Assembly (NCBI GenBank): GCA_036924085.1 | Contig: JAVGWX010000014.1 | Span: 39,372,556 to 39,436,555 of the forward strand | Reading direction: 5' to 3' | DNA length: 64,000 bases | From: Ariolimax columbianus | Lineage: Eukaryota > Mollusca > Gastropoda > Stylommatophora > Arionidae | Shown here: positions 54,601 through 64,000 of the stretch, one piece after another | How the letters are laid out: every line of letters begins with the position of its first letter | Numbering within the stretch: position 1 is the first letter of the stretch | The notes under the pieces: model-generated | The model's database searches: none | Told to the model about the DNA's origin: nothing | Seen by the model: the letters and a program-made list of their open reading frames with translations, nothing else | Position numbers and translations under genes: made by a program

Positions 54601-57600
54601 TTATGCCTCCTTTTGAACTCCATGCAAGCCACTATTTCTGGTTTGCAGCTGCTTATTGAATATTGACAGCTAACCTCCAGAGGTACAGGCCATTCCGCTA
54701 TACCACCACCCAGATGATATACTTGGTGGAAGGACATGCCTTTTTCACACAATAACTACCATGAGCCATTCACAGCATCAGAATAGTTATCATTCTGTAG
54801 CTTGTTAAACATCACATTCAATTATCTTTTCAACAACATATGATTCATACAATTATGTTGCCTATTAAAAAAGTGAGAAAGAAACTTATTGTGCCACAGT
54901 ATGTTTTTTAATTCAGTAGATGTGTTAGTAGAGGAGTAAGATCATGCAGTATACTTGAACTGTCTTAAACCAATACACGAAGAAGTGAAATTAATTTGTC
55001 CATTTGATGCACCACCTTTGTAGATTCCAGGAACTACTTATTTGGTGGCAAAGAGCAGTCAATGCACACAAATAAAGCTTTACTGTTATAACCACAAGAC
55101 ATTTTTTCTCTCATTCATCTTGTTTCCTAAGCAAGTGCAATGTACTGTTTTGAACCTAAATGCTCCATTGCATCCGTCTATGCATATTTTTGTAATGGTT
55201 GTACTTCAAGTATTGACATGACCTTGCTGTTTCATAAATCCAGACACATGTAAATTTGGGGTTTAATAATTATTTTTTAAATTATTAATACAGTATAGTA
55301 ATAACATTTATTGAAACAGATACCTGTGTACATGTTATACACGTAAAATAATTCTTGACAGTTGAAAAAAGAGCAGGCTGTAAACCGCTAGACCTGCACA
55401 AATATTAGAAAATTAATTACATTTTTACTCGTCCTACATATGCGGGAGTAAGCTCGAGAAGAAATAAAAATCTACATGCTTTTTTCTCCAGATGTCTGAA
55501 CTAACATGTCTTGATACTGGACCACGGTAGCTCAGGAGAAGGGGACCGCTGTTGATGATAACTAAATTTTCCTAACTTAAAATCTAATCAAAACACAAGT
55601 AACAGTGTTAGACCAAAGACAACTGCAAAAACCTCCCTAGCTTGACACTGCCGCATCATTGCTTGCAAGAGACAACTGTATAGAGGCTTGCAATTATGTT
55701 CTTGTTTGTCTAGCGATTCTCCATGATTCTATTCCATCATCATCATCTGGTTGATCACTCCTAAGACTGTCTGAGCATGTCTTTCCATTTTACCCTATCT
55801 TCTGTTGCTCTCTTAATTTCACTATAGGTCCGTACTTTAACGTCTCTGCATGCATGATATATGAAGGTGAGTCTTGATTGCCCTCTTTTCTTTTTCCATC
55901 AATCTTGCCCACTAGTATCCTCTGTGGAAGACTTTCATGTCTTATATTGTGGCCCAGCAAACTCAATTCTTCATTTCTGAATCATTTTCAATATGTGTCT
56001 TTGTACATCTACTTCAGTGAGGACATTGTCAGTGTATCTTCTTTCTGTCCAACTCACTCTTTCTATTCTATGGTGGTATCACATTTCAAAAGCTTATAAG
56101 CTGCTTTCTTCATCCTTCTTTGCTAAAGTTCATGTTTCAACCTTAAAGAAGGAGACGGCTAGTGGTTAAGTGACACGGCTCACAAGCCGAAGGTGCAGGG
56201 TTCGATCCCCATCACAGCACCGGCCGTTACCCCGGGGAAGCAAACCCTTAGAAAATGCAGGAGGAAGCGGACCCTTACATAAAATGAGTCCGACAGGCGC
56301 AAAATAAAAACCACAGTACCCATCACACTGTCTTGGAAATTAGAAAAATAAGGCAAACGCCACAAAAACAAAAACAATCCTAAAGCACGATTGGCCATAT
56401 ATGAGTGGCGATTGTTCTTTTCCTTAGTTCTATGTCGATATTCTTTGAGATTAGCAATTTTTGTTTTGCTGTGAAGGCCTTATTGTCAATTCAATCTTTA
56501 TCTTAATTTCTGTCTCCTTGTGGGCATCTTCTGTTATCGTTTGCACTAAATATGTAATCTTCTGCACGGTTCAATTATTTCTCCATTTGATGATTACATT
56601 CATTTACCCATGTGGCTTGGCTATTACCATAATCTGTGTTTTCAATGTTTTTATTTTCACGTCAAACACTTTGGCTGTGCTGTTAATTTCACAGTATTTG
56701 CAGCATTGCTGCTGATCCTTTCACTATGGTTTTGGTTATCAACAAATTTAATGGCAATGACTTTGACACACCTATTACAACTCTGAACATTTTCCATCAT
56801 CATTACAGAATTTGCATTATAGAGACTGAAAGCAAGCAACACTATCTTATTGAAACTGGATCTGTGTGTCCTTCTTTGATTGAAATAATCGCCTCTTAAT
56901 TTTCATACATGTTCTGGATTAACCTAATGAGTGATCCTGTCTATACCTATTTGTTGCAGCATCTATTTCACATGACAGGATAAATTCTTTTCATGACTCT
57001 TTAGCAAATACTTTCAATTTAATTACAAACTTTTTGTTTTTCTTATAAAGGGATGTTGATAAAATACATGATCTGATGGATGATGTCGCAGAACAGCAGG
57101 AAATATCTAACGAAATCTCAGATGCCATTTCAAACCCGGTTGGATTTGGTCATGATATGGATGAAGTAAGATTGTTTTTTTTGTGTGGATTTCTTAGGTA
57201 TTCTTCCATTACCTTAAGCAAGAACATTTTTTTTTTTTTTTTTTTTTTTTTGTGTTCGCCTTATTTCGTTATTCCCCAAGGCGGGTGTGCGTTGCACTGT
57301 GGTTTTTATTTTGCGCCTGTCGGCCCAGTGCATCCGACTTCAGCATGCATTTTATGTAAGGGTCTGCTTCCTCCTGCATTTTCTACGGGTTTGCTTCCCC
57401 GGGGTAACGGCCGGTGCTGTGATGGGGATCGAACCCAGCACCTTCGGCTTGTGAGCCGTGCCACTTAACCACTAGGCCACGCCGTCCCCTGCAAGAACAT
57501 ATATTACCTGTCTTATTTTTGGAATATTTAGGGTTTGCGATGAAAAAGGGGTTGGACAATTAGAATACAGGCCTCTTGACCAAGCTCAAAGCCCTGGTGA

Positions 57601-60600
57601 GACATAGGTTGTTTGCTTTTGTTGACGGAAAAATAAAAACCTAGCTGCTGAATGTATGAGGATTGCAGGGACAAGCACATTGTTTTAGTCCTCTGTACCA
57701 TAAATCCTACTGACAATCCCCAGAAACTTAATACATGCTGTACTCATAATATTTTTTATAATGTAGATTGAAGTGGAGCGTGTAGCCTAGTCGACAGTAA
57801 GCTGGCTTGTTAAGACTGGAATTGCAAAGTGTCAGGGTTCGAAATCAGGATGTAGTACATTTTTTGCATGACCGCTCCTCTAGTCAACTCAGCTGTAAAT
57901 GGGTACCAGACATGAGTTGGGGAATGTATAAATGACAAGGAAGGGAACTGGCCACCCCACCTCACACACGCTGCGGCTTAGTACATATGTAGAGTTATCT
58001 TCATCCCTGCCGGCAATTGTTGTTTTGGAACTGACCTTTTATTTATTTATAGATTGAATAGTTAATTATTTATTGTATGCTATGTATTAAAAAATTTTAA
58101 TCGAAAGTGACATTCTGGTTGCTCTACCTGTATAAACATCCACTTGACCGTCCACCAATGAGATTGAAAGATAGACTGAGTAATGTCCTTGGTCCAATTT
58201 TTATTATTTTTACTAACTACATTTTCTGATCAGTAGTACTAATACTTTGCTTTTTGTTACTTGCCCAAGTTTAAATTAGACGTGTGATGAATATCAATAT
58301 GTAATCCAGATCCTGATAAAATGTAATTTTTTGTTCCTTGAAGTTCTAATTGCAATGTACTGAAAGTCACCAGCTTAAAGATTTACAGGAAATGTAAATA
58401 CCATTAAATGAAATCTGTGCATGCGCCAGAAATTCCACCATGCTTACGGTCATTCCAAAAACCTAAACGTTGTTGATAAGCAGCAACACACAGAACACAT
58501 GTTAGATGTCGATTTCGATCGGGTGGGACTCCAAAGGGTAAAGTGGTAAGGCACATTGGAGATTGAAAATTGTTAACTTCTAAAGGGTGAATAGTAGAGA
58601 ACCTAAATATACAGATTTGCTAAAAAAAAAAAAAAATATTTAAAAAAAAGAGGATGTGCCAGGCCAACAGAGGTACATGTCATAGTCCAACTTAAAAAGC
58701 AGTACAGTATATCTTATGCTCAAAATATATTGGCTAAATTAGCCACAAAAATGGCCCAAAGTCTAGTAGTGGATGTATTCTTTGTTTCTTCATGGTTTAT
58801 GGTATTTATATTGCAGGATGAGTTATTGGCTGAGCTAGAAGAATTAGAACAGGAAGATCTGGACAATCAGCTATTGCAGATACATGAACCTGTAGGGCTG
58901 CCTAGCGTACCAACTTCAGAGCCACAAGCTGCAAAGGGTGAGTTTGCATATATATTGTATCATCCTCTACTTATTATCCTAGGGGAAACTAGTTTTTCAC
59001 TCTTTCATTTCTATATCATATATGACACATTGCTTCTTGTCAAACCAAGATGGCTGCTTGCTTCAAATTCAGCAGGCTTTTAATTTATGGGGATGACGGG
59101 ATGTTCTGTGCAATGCTATAGCTTCAAAGTTACATAATAATAATAGTTGCCCAGTGCAAGCAAAGATGGTGGTAGCATCATACATGATGTATATTCAGAT
59201 GTGACTGAACAATCTGATACGAGCATGACAGACTCCACCACACGTGGACAGCATCAAGAATTGCATTCTGTCCCTTCGTGCAAAATGTTGTTTTCTGCGC
59301 CTCAGTAATGGTTCTCTTCTCAGCACCATGTGTGATAACTGTGCACCAAGCTGAGCGGTTTGGAGCAATCAGTTCCCAGGAGGCAACATCAATGCAGAAA
59401 CCGTTCAAAGAGACTTTCAGAGAGTGTCATACACAGAGATCCTCATATACTAGAGGTGTAGGCTGTACTATTAGCCGCCTCTTACAATAACAATTTAGCT
59501 TCTGTAAAGTTTCACAAAAGCATTTCATGAGTGTTCAGAATTTAATTCAGGATAAAAGCAATCATATGTACAAAAAGCGGATTGTTGTGACCATGTTCAC
59601 TCAAAGAAGCAAAAAGTAATTTTTTGTGGCTATATTTACAATTTATATTACGCTAACATTTCACTGAAAATGGTGTCTACTGTATGATTTTCAAAGTTTT
59701 CCCTATTACAGCACAACAAATTTAGCCAAAATGTTGTTGAAAGCAAGTAAGGTCTGAAAAATCTATAAAATAATTTATTTTCCCCGCACACTATTTTTTT
59801 TAAAAACATGTTATCAGTAGAAAATTTGAGAGCAGGCTATAACTAAATATCCGGTATAAATACGTTTGTGTTTAGTACATTTTAAATCTTTTAGATTCAG
59901 TGGTAGAACCAGCACTATGCTATGAAAGTGAAACTTGATCTCTAACAAAAGTCATGGAGAACCAGCTAACACAAAACATACCTCACTTGAGCCCTGTTTT
60001 TTGGGCCTATCAAAGCACCAGATGAGCCTACACAAAAGTGACATTTGGGTAATGTCACATGTCAAACAACTCTAAGCGCTGCTGGGCTGGCCATGTAGTC
60101 GAAAAGATGAGCGCTGGGGCACATCAAAGACTCTATGGTACCCTCGCATTAAAAAGAGACTTCCTGGAAATACCCAGACAAGCATCACGGACAGCCAAAT
60201 GTATCCTACAAGACTGTTAAATGCTTAGCCAATTGTGTATTGAGCACATGCCCTCAGAGACGAACCTTCACACAAAGCTGCGTGAATGTCTTGAAGAATT
60301 CTCCAGAACAGCATCCTTCACTCAGTGAACTGGACTTCACATGTAGATGTAATTCTTTAAAATGCGGTAAACAATAAGAAGACTAAGCAACAGAGTGAAA
60401 CACTGGTATAAGATATCAATTTGGATGATAGCTGATGATTTTTGCGCTGTCGATCATCATCACATGGGACTGGCTTGGCTTGGCTTCGTTCGTTCTCAAT
60501 CTCCCGCTACCAAACCCTGAAAGGGCTTAAGTAGCAGAATGTAGTCCAGAGAATGGAATGCGTTGTGTCATAGTTTACAGCTTGACTGTGATATTTGCAC

Positions 60601-61370
60601 CTTTCGGTCCAACACATCCGACTTCAGCAAGCATTTTTTTTAGTACCGGGTTAGCATTCCCTCTTCGATCCCTTCTCCTTAGCCTATATGCTCTGGTGCA
60701 GCCTGTTATCCAGGATCACCGCGTGGAGGTGTAGAAGGGTCTTGGCAGCTCTGGTTCGCTGGCCCTGACGCTAGCAGTCAGCTATGGGCCGCTGACCACT
60801 GCAGCTCATGCGCTGCTCAGCATCTTGATCCCACATGGGACCGATAATAATAATGTTCGCCTAGGCATCTAGAGCCCGTTGCATCGATCGACCACTGCAT
60901 GTCGAACTACTGAGGCTTGTAGCCAAACCTCGTTCAAAGCTGAAAGAGAGACTGCTATCTGTTGGAGACGTGTAGAACGGGACGCGGCACCTCCAACCGG
61001 CCGATGGGAGGCCATTGTTACACCACTTAGCTGACTTGAACATTATCTGGTGAGCTGGAACTTTCTGGTCTAGTCGAACCACGTGACCGAACACAGATAT
61101 GCAGCGGCAAACGAGAGTGTCCGAGATGGAGGGAAAACTCATCTTTGCAGAAACCACAACATTACGGATGAGATCGAACCACCGGATACTGAAGATGCGT
61201 CACTGGTTGCGCATATGAAAGGCATAGAGTCTTGACACAAGACTGTAAAGAGGTAAACACTACGTTCATCTGCTCTGTATGATTTGCATAACAAACGTTA
61301 AATCTTTTTTTCAGGTCATGCAAAAGTGGATGATGATGACATGCGGGAACTGGAGATGTGGGCGTCGTAG
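51689..61370 (+). CDS. CHMP4: Charged multivesicular body protein 4 (ESCRT-III)
   Basis: Five coding exons, 51689-51869, 53954-54131, 57051-57165, 58817-58937 and 61315-61370, give 216 aa, the family's usual size. Every junction keeps frame. Role in the family: Snf7/CHMP4 subunits polymerise on endosomal, midbody and damaged membranes and drive scission; Vps4 disassembles them. Seen here: N-terminal MSLLKKLFGDGKKDK, positively charged; helix 1 PTPQEGIQRLREVEEMLVKK; helix 2 RKKRYEKQLQQIDGTLSTIE; later helices with VAEQQEISNEISDAI and the acidic ELLAELEELEQEDLDNQL. The C-terminus DDDMRELEMWAS fits the amphipathic ALIX-binding helix of CHMP4 proteins. The start is set by homology and context (CAAAAATGAG). 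Donors: GTTTGA (exon 1, weak), GTAAGT, GTAAGA, GTGAGT; all acceptors end AG. Paralogue A/B/C cannot be assigned in an invertebrate. Confidence 0.97.
52253..52437. repeat. 79-bp-arm near-perfect inverted repeat in CHMP4 intron 1
   Basis: Arms 52253-52331 and 52359-52437 are reverse complements with a single mismatch (52261 against 52429), separated by a 27-bp loop made of TAATAGTATGCTA repeats. The right arm's outer third and the sequence beyond it resemble a diverged LINE-C 3' UTR, so the palindrome probably arose by inverted duplication of local sequence. Any unspliced CHMP4 transcript would form a long hairpin. Confidence 0.97.
52420..52545 (+). mobile_element. LINE-C 3' UTR remnant
   Basis: AGGTGGGTCAGGGTCATCC, TTCACCTGTGTGTTGCTCGC and AATGGGGATCACCACGAT align with the 33285-33365 part of the LINE-C 3' UTR at moderate identity. 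No duplication or coding sequence is attached. Confidence 0.5.
53025..53297 (+). mobile_element. tRNA-headed SINE in CHMP4 intron 1
   Basis: A clear tRNA-like head: TGTGGCGAAGTGGTTAAGCC (A-box region) and GTGGGTTCGACTCTGGC (B box), followed by a body with CGAGACGAGAGAGAGGG and an end GACGACGGCCTTTGCC with a T run. It differs from S1-S3. SINE, not a functional tRNA, because the acceptor stem is not completed by a complementary 3' strand. Confidence 0.8.
53510..53795 (+). mobile_element. R1 element, degenerate, in CHMP4 intron 1
   Basis: It aligns over the R1 5' half (CAGGATGCTGCAATGCATGA, TAGTTAGCTGCTTGCAG) and core (GCTGAAATTGGATGTGTTGG, TTGCTGTAAACTATGACACA) with many substitutions and small indels. 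It stops about 160 bp before exon 2. Confidence 0.65.
54350..54590 (-). mobile_element. S1 SINE in CHMP4 intron 2
   Basis: Minus-strand S1: head GGGGATGGCGTGGGCTAGTG, B box GGGTTCGATCCCC, core TGCCGAAGTCTGATGCACTA, CAGTGCAACGCACACCGCC. Moderately diverged. Bases 54595-55740 show nothing recognisable. Confidence 0.85.
55745..56860 (-). mobile_element. Old LINE relic in CHMP4 intron 2
   Basis: The minus strand of 55745-56100 gives GHNIRHESLPQRILVGKIDG-like sequence and EIKRATEDRVKWKDMLRQS in broken frames, the post-RT end of a LINE. Minus-strand sequence to about 56860 may be its continuation. An S1 SINE interrupts it at 56151-56385. The 56400-56860 part is assigned by position and composition only. 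Confidence 0.5.
56151..56385 (+). mobile_element. S1 SINE nested in a LINE relic
   Basis: Plus-strand S1: ACGGCTAGTGGTTAAGTGAC, B box GGGTTCGATCCCC, CAAACCCTTAGAAAATGCAG. Most of the TGCTGAAGTCGG core is deleted (ATGAGTCCGACAGGCGC). Flanks AACCTTAAAG and AATCCTAAAG may be a diverged duplication. Confidence 0.8.
57228..57490 (-). mobile_element. S1 SINE with 10-bp duplication in CHMP4 intron 3
   Basis: Full-length minus-strand S1 with T-run (A tail) at 57228-57251, core TGCTGAAGTCGGATGCACTG, B box GGGTTCGATCCCC and head GGGGACGGCGTGGCCTAGTG. A perfect duplication, GCAAGAACAT, flanks it (57218-57227 and 57491-57500). It lies only about 50 bp downstream of the exon 3 donor. Confidence 0.92.
57775..58045 (+). 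mobile_element. S3 tRNA-related SINE in CHMP4 intron 3
   Basis: GTGTAGCCTAGTCGACAGTA head, GTCAGGGTTCGAAATCAGG (B-box region), CTCAGCTGTAAATGGGTACC and GCCGGCAATTGTTG end, matching 22845-23115. Bases 58050-58810 are AT-rich and show nothing else. Confidence 0.78.
59890..60330 (+). mobile_element. LINE C-terminal relic in CHMP4 intron 4
   Basis: Broken plus-strand frames correspond to the LINE 'LCYGSETW...MENQL...QRTMERxML...DRI...GHV' region: CTATGCTATGAAAGTGAAAC encodes LCYESET, GTCATGGAGAACCAGCTAAC encodes VMENQL, and GCTGGGCTGGCCATGTAGTC encodes RWAGHVV. Many stops. Bases 58940-59885 contain no feature I recognise. Confidence 0.6.
60471..60831 (-). mobile_element. R1 full-length copy in CHMP4 intron 4
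   Basis: A 361-bp R1 in minus orientation with tail TGGCTTGGCTTCGTTCG and 5' end GCTGCTCAGCATCTTGATC. A 10-bp duplication, CACATGGGAC, flanks it (60461-60470 and 60832-60841). Same length as the copy at 31701 and nearly the same as 23962. Confidence 0.9.
60850..61235 (-). mobile_element. LINE-F-related C-terminal relic in CHMP4 intron 4
   Basis: The minus strand reads AFHMRNQ, a stop, RIFSIRWFDLIRNVVVSAKM, then SDTLVCRCISVFGHVVRLDQ, KVPAHQIMFKSAKW and, after shifts, GWRCR. It is homologous to 31340-31625. It ends about 80 bp before the last CHMP4 exon. Confidence 0.7.
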
Positions 61371-61640
61371 AATAGCAGGCGGAAATTTTTTTGTGACATT
61401 GAATCTGGGAATCCTGTGACAAAGATGCCTTTGTTGTATATGTGTGTGTGTGTGAAACATCGTTGAAGAAAAAAATGCAGCGTTCATATCAGCACAATTA
61501 TTGTTATGTGCTATAATATGGAAGACATTATTATTTCTTCCTTTCCTATGCAATGGAAACAATGTTTATAAATGTGCTTTGGTAAAACAGATTCTGTGCT
61601 TCAGTAAAACACATTCTATTCTGTTATTCTTGGTTGTTTG
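61371..61640 (+). other. Probable start of CHMP4 3' UTR
   Basis: Sequence after the TAG stop, including a (TG)n at 61440-61455. No AATAAA is visible before the LINE fragment at 61640, so the 3' end of the mRNA cannot be placed. Confidence 0.4.
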
Positions 61641-61990
61641 GTTGGTTATTGATCCAGCAGCCTGTGGACTCCTGCCCTTTGACCCAATGCCATATAGTGG
61701 TAATAGTGAGCTGTTGTTAGTTCCGTACAGAGTGTTCCGTTTGTCTGGCCTCGGAGGAAGAAGCTCTTTCCTAACACCATCATTCGCTGGACACTTTAAA
61801 AGATTGTGTTCAACAGTTTCAGGGGGATGTTTGCACTCTGGAGTAATGTCGTTGGATTCTGTTCAAGGGACTAATAAGTTGTATGTATGGAGTGCAAAAT
61901 CGGAAAATGGTGCTTTTATCTCTCCTTTTCAGGATGTTGCATTTGAGATGGCCATATGTTTGTAGTTTTCTCTCCCGGTATTCCCCACTG
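61640..61990 (-). mobile_element. LINE C-terminal Cys/His module
   Basis: The minus strand reads CKHPPETVEHNLLKCPANDG, then VRKELLPPRPDKRNTLYGTN. This is a Cys...His-x4-Cys terminal module related in plan to LINE-A. Upstream, IFRFCTPYIQL is a diverged form of the 'FRLRTGH' block. Bases 62000-62395 show nothing recognisable. Confidence 0.68.
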
Positions 61991-62397
61991 CTCATCTATT
62001 CAGCCATGTGACTTTGTTCAGTCTTCAGTAGTTTTACTGTCCGTAGTGTAGTTATATTATTGTTGTTCTTTCTGTTATTCTTCATTTCACTCATGAAGCA
62101 TAGACGACCATATTGTTACTGGGGCCCGAAAAGCAGTTCCAAAAAATAGTCACACTGTAACTCATCAGGCATGTCATGCTGGACGATTAGTGAGCATTTG
62201 GAATGGGACTGACTAGAAGCTATAAGCCACAAGAAAAAGCGATAGCTATGCACGCCCATGATGGAATAGGAGCAACTAAGTCAAGATGTTGTCATCGTTT
62301 GCCACCCTGAAAAGGGTACTTGAGAAGTGACAGAAAAATGTCCCCGAAGAATTATCATCGGTGAATTAAAATTGTTCATTGTAAGACATTAACATCA

Positions 62398-62595
62398 AAG
62401 GCGGTAGCTCAGTGGTTAGTGCACTGGCTTCCCAGTCAGGTGATCAGAGTTCAATCCCCAGTTGGTGCGGGGAATTTTTTTATGATAAAAAACCGGCCCC
62501 TGTGGGAACCAGAAAAATCCGGGAAGTAAAGGCGGCCGGCATGATGCTAACCACATCATCCACTAAGTGCCATTGATTACAAAATAAATGGCCCT
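62398..62595 (+). mobile_element. tRNA-headed SINE
   Basis: The head GGCGGTAGCTCAGTGGTTAG (A box) and CAGAGTTCAATCCCC (B box) is strongly tRNA-like. The body has CGGCCCCTGTGGGAACC and an end ATGGCCCTGACGGGATTTTT. It is distinct from S1 and S2. The AATAAA at 62583-62588 is inside it. Bases 62600-63210 show nothing else. Confidence 0.78.
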
Positions 62596-63214
62596 GACGG
62601 GATTTTTACTTTATGAAGTTGTATTTCACTGTATTCTGCATCTTTCAGTATGCATTTGTTTGGGTTTTCTTCCCTAGCCTTTAGCTGTTCGCAGCCTACG
62701 TATAAGGCAGCAGTTGATTATTATCAGAGTTGATGTTCATAGGTAGACTTACTGGACTATCAAGCCTTTCCTGTCTGGTTAAATATATAAATAAATGGCA
62801 GAACAATCATTGATAACATGATGACAAAGGAGATATTAGTGTGATAACATTCACACACTACACTGCTCTCAGCCTTGATATGCTGCTAATCATACACTTT
62901 TTATCCTTTGCTCTGAGTTGCCTTTTCACCAACCTAGGCGAAGACTGCTAAAGTTTGAACTGAAACTATTGCCTTGCTGTTCTCCCTAATTATTTTTTTT
63001 TTTACATTGTTCATCCTATTCTACCTTAAGACGTGGAAGCGCTGTCCCTTGCAATTATATACATCTGTTACAAATGGGTGAGCTAGGTAACTAGGACATA
63101 TGAAGATAGGGTTTCAACTTGCCACCTTACGGGGTGTCTCAACACACTTATACAAGGGTAAGTCAGTAAGTAGGTCACAAACTGCTGTGGGATAGCTGAA
63201 TAAATCTAGTTGGT

Positions 63215-63375
63215 AGTTTTTTCTTCTACTGCATTCGTTCTTAATCTCCCGCAACCAAGTCCTGGACAGGGCTTTGCAGGATGCAGTCCGGAGAACGGAA
63301 TGCGTTGTGCCGCTAATTTACAGCTGGACTGCGATATTAGCACCTGTCTGTCCAACGCATTCGTCTTCGGCAGAT
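63215..63375 (-). mobile_element. R1 element, 3' half
   Basis: Minus orientation: TTCTTCTACTGCATTCG tail, TTAATCTCCCGCAACCAAG, GGAGAACGGAATGCGTTGTG and GCGATATTAGCACCTGTCTG, stopping within the core. The 5' half is missing. Confidence 0.8.
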
Positions 63376-63429
63376 GGCCGTTTCTAAATGTGGCAGCAAC
63401 ATCCAGCTTTGTGATTACTGTACGTAGCT

Positions 63430-63610
63430 GATGCTAGGTGTCGTAAAACAGTTCCATGTCAGTGATCCAATCACATTATTCCATTCCCTCTATTCTGCAC
63501 AGGCACCAGTTTATGAGTCTACATTTTTGGTTGTTCTCCGTGTTTCAGTACCGTACAATAGCACATACTTTAACATTGGAGTTGAAGATTATTTAATCAC
63601 CTTTGTCATA
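63430..63610 (-). mobile_element. LINE C-terminal relic
   Basis: The minus strand reads SNVKVCAIVR in one frame and KYVLLYGTETRRTTKNVDS in another; the latter matches the 'LLYGSETWRTTK' block of a LINE protein. It is short and frameshifted. Bases 63615-64000 are AT-rich with nothing recognised. Confidence 0.55.
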
Positions 63611-64000
63611 ATCATATTAGGATAAAGTGTTTCTTGACTTTGCTACCCAATAAGGGACCTTGTAATCTACTACTTAAAAATGCTGATTAATTGTTTCTAA
63701 AAATTATATGATCACATCTTCCAACTTATTTACAGTTGTATTATGTTAGGGGTTCAGTATGTTGATATAATGGAACTTTGTTACTTGATTAATGCAGAAT
63801 GATTGTTTTCAAAAGTCTTTAACCTTTAGTGTGCTATGGTCTAGACCAGCTCGACCTACAAAATCATAATTAATTAATTTTTTTTTTTTTTGAATGGAGA
63901 CCCTACCCATAACCATTTTAAAAAATGCTGAATACGTCATCCATCTACACACGATATTTTGCCCGATAAAGTATCAGTTTGATTACAAATGGATTTTGAA

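Noticed and set aside
59178..59490. Short overlapping frames in CHMP4 intron 4
   Set aside because: No similarity, domain or splice context; overlapping on both strands, as expected by chance.
61501..61965. 154-codon plus-strand frame downstream of CHMP4
   Set aside because: It is antisense to a recognisable LINE terminal module at 61640-61990, which explains the open stretch.

Overview
This is a repeat-dense animal nuclear window, with no prokaryotic, phage or organellar content. The mix of tRNA-headed SINEs, Jockey-like, CR1-like and other LINEs, Tc1/mariner and hAT relics and many minisatellites, together with the two genes present, suggests an invertebrate. A mollusc, probably a gastropod, is my best guess, made by general resemblance of the transposon proteins; no ribosomal or mitochondrial marker is present to test it.

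Two protein-coding genes can be assembled, both on the + strand. (1) A polypeptide GalNAc-transferase (GT27, mucin-type O-glycosylation, Golgi). A small exon at 32709-32801 encodes the cytoplasmic tail and signal anchor. After a 4.9 kb intron, one exon at 37669-39345 encodes everything else (589 aa in total). (2) CHMP4, the ESCRT-III core subunit (216 aa), in five coding exons: 51689-51869, 53954-54131, 57051-57165, 58817-58937 and 61315-61370. Between them lies a processed, broken copy of the N-terminal half of EIF2B5 (43165-44235). The two genes have no evident functional link.

Everything else is mobile or tandemly repeated DNA. Working family names used below. LINE-A: Jockey-like, ending in a Cys/His module and a GAAGAAG tail; four young severely truncated copies. 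LINE-B: CR1-like, C-terminus '[11 protein letters not shown]'. LINE-C: RT-type LINE at 29050-31070 with a characteristic 3' UTR that recurs alone. LINE-F: another RT family with a 'GHVxRM' C-terminus. R1: ~355-361 bp SINE-like element with no evident tRNA head. S1: tRNA-headed SINE, six copies. S2, S3 and others: further tRNA-headed SINEs. R4: unclassified ~375 bp repeat.

Layout: 0-7.7 kb, LINE relics, two minisatellites and a nested R1/LINE-C/SINE stack; 7.7-8.4 kb, a mariner-derived foldback; 8.9-20.6 kb, minisatellites (59, 19, 71 and 54 bp), a 1.4 kb GAT tract and a decayed LINE; 20.7-32.6 kb, LINE-A/S/R1 insertions, an 18-bp minisatellite, a 440 bp GAA tract, LINE-C and LINE-B; 32.7-39.6 kb, the GalNAc-transferase with a transposon-filled intron; 39.6-51.5 kb, EIF2B5 retrocopy, a complete Tc1-like element carrying a LINE-A insertion, more LINEs; 51.7-61.4 kb, CHMP4 with SINE-rich introns and an unusual inverted repeat; 61.4-64 kb, LINE and SINE pieces.

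Two themes recur. Several minisatellites appear to be born inside, or directly beside, transposon sequence. Insertion order can be read from nested target-site duplications.
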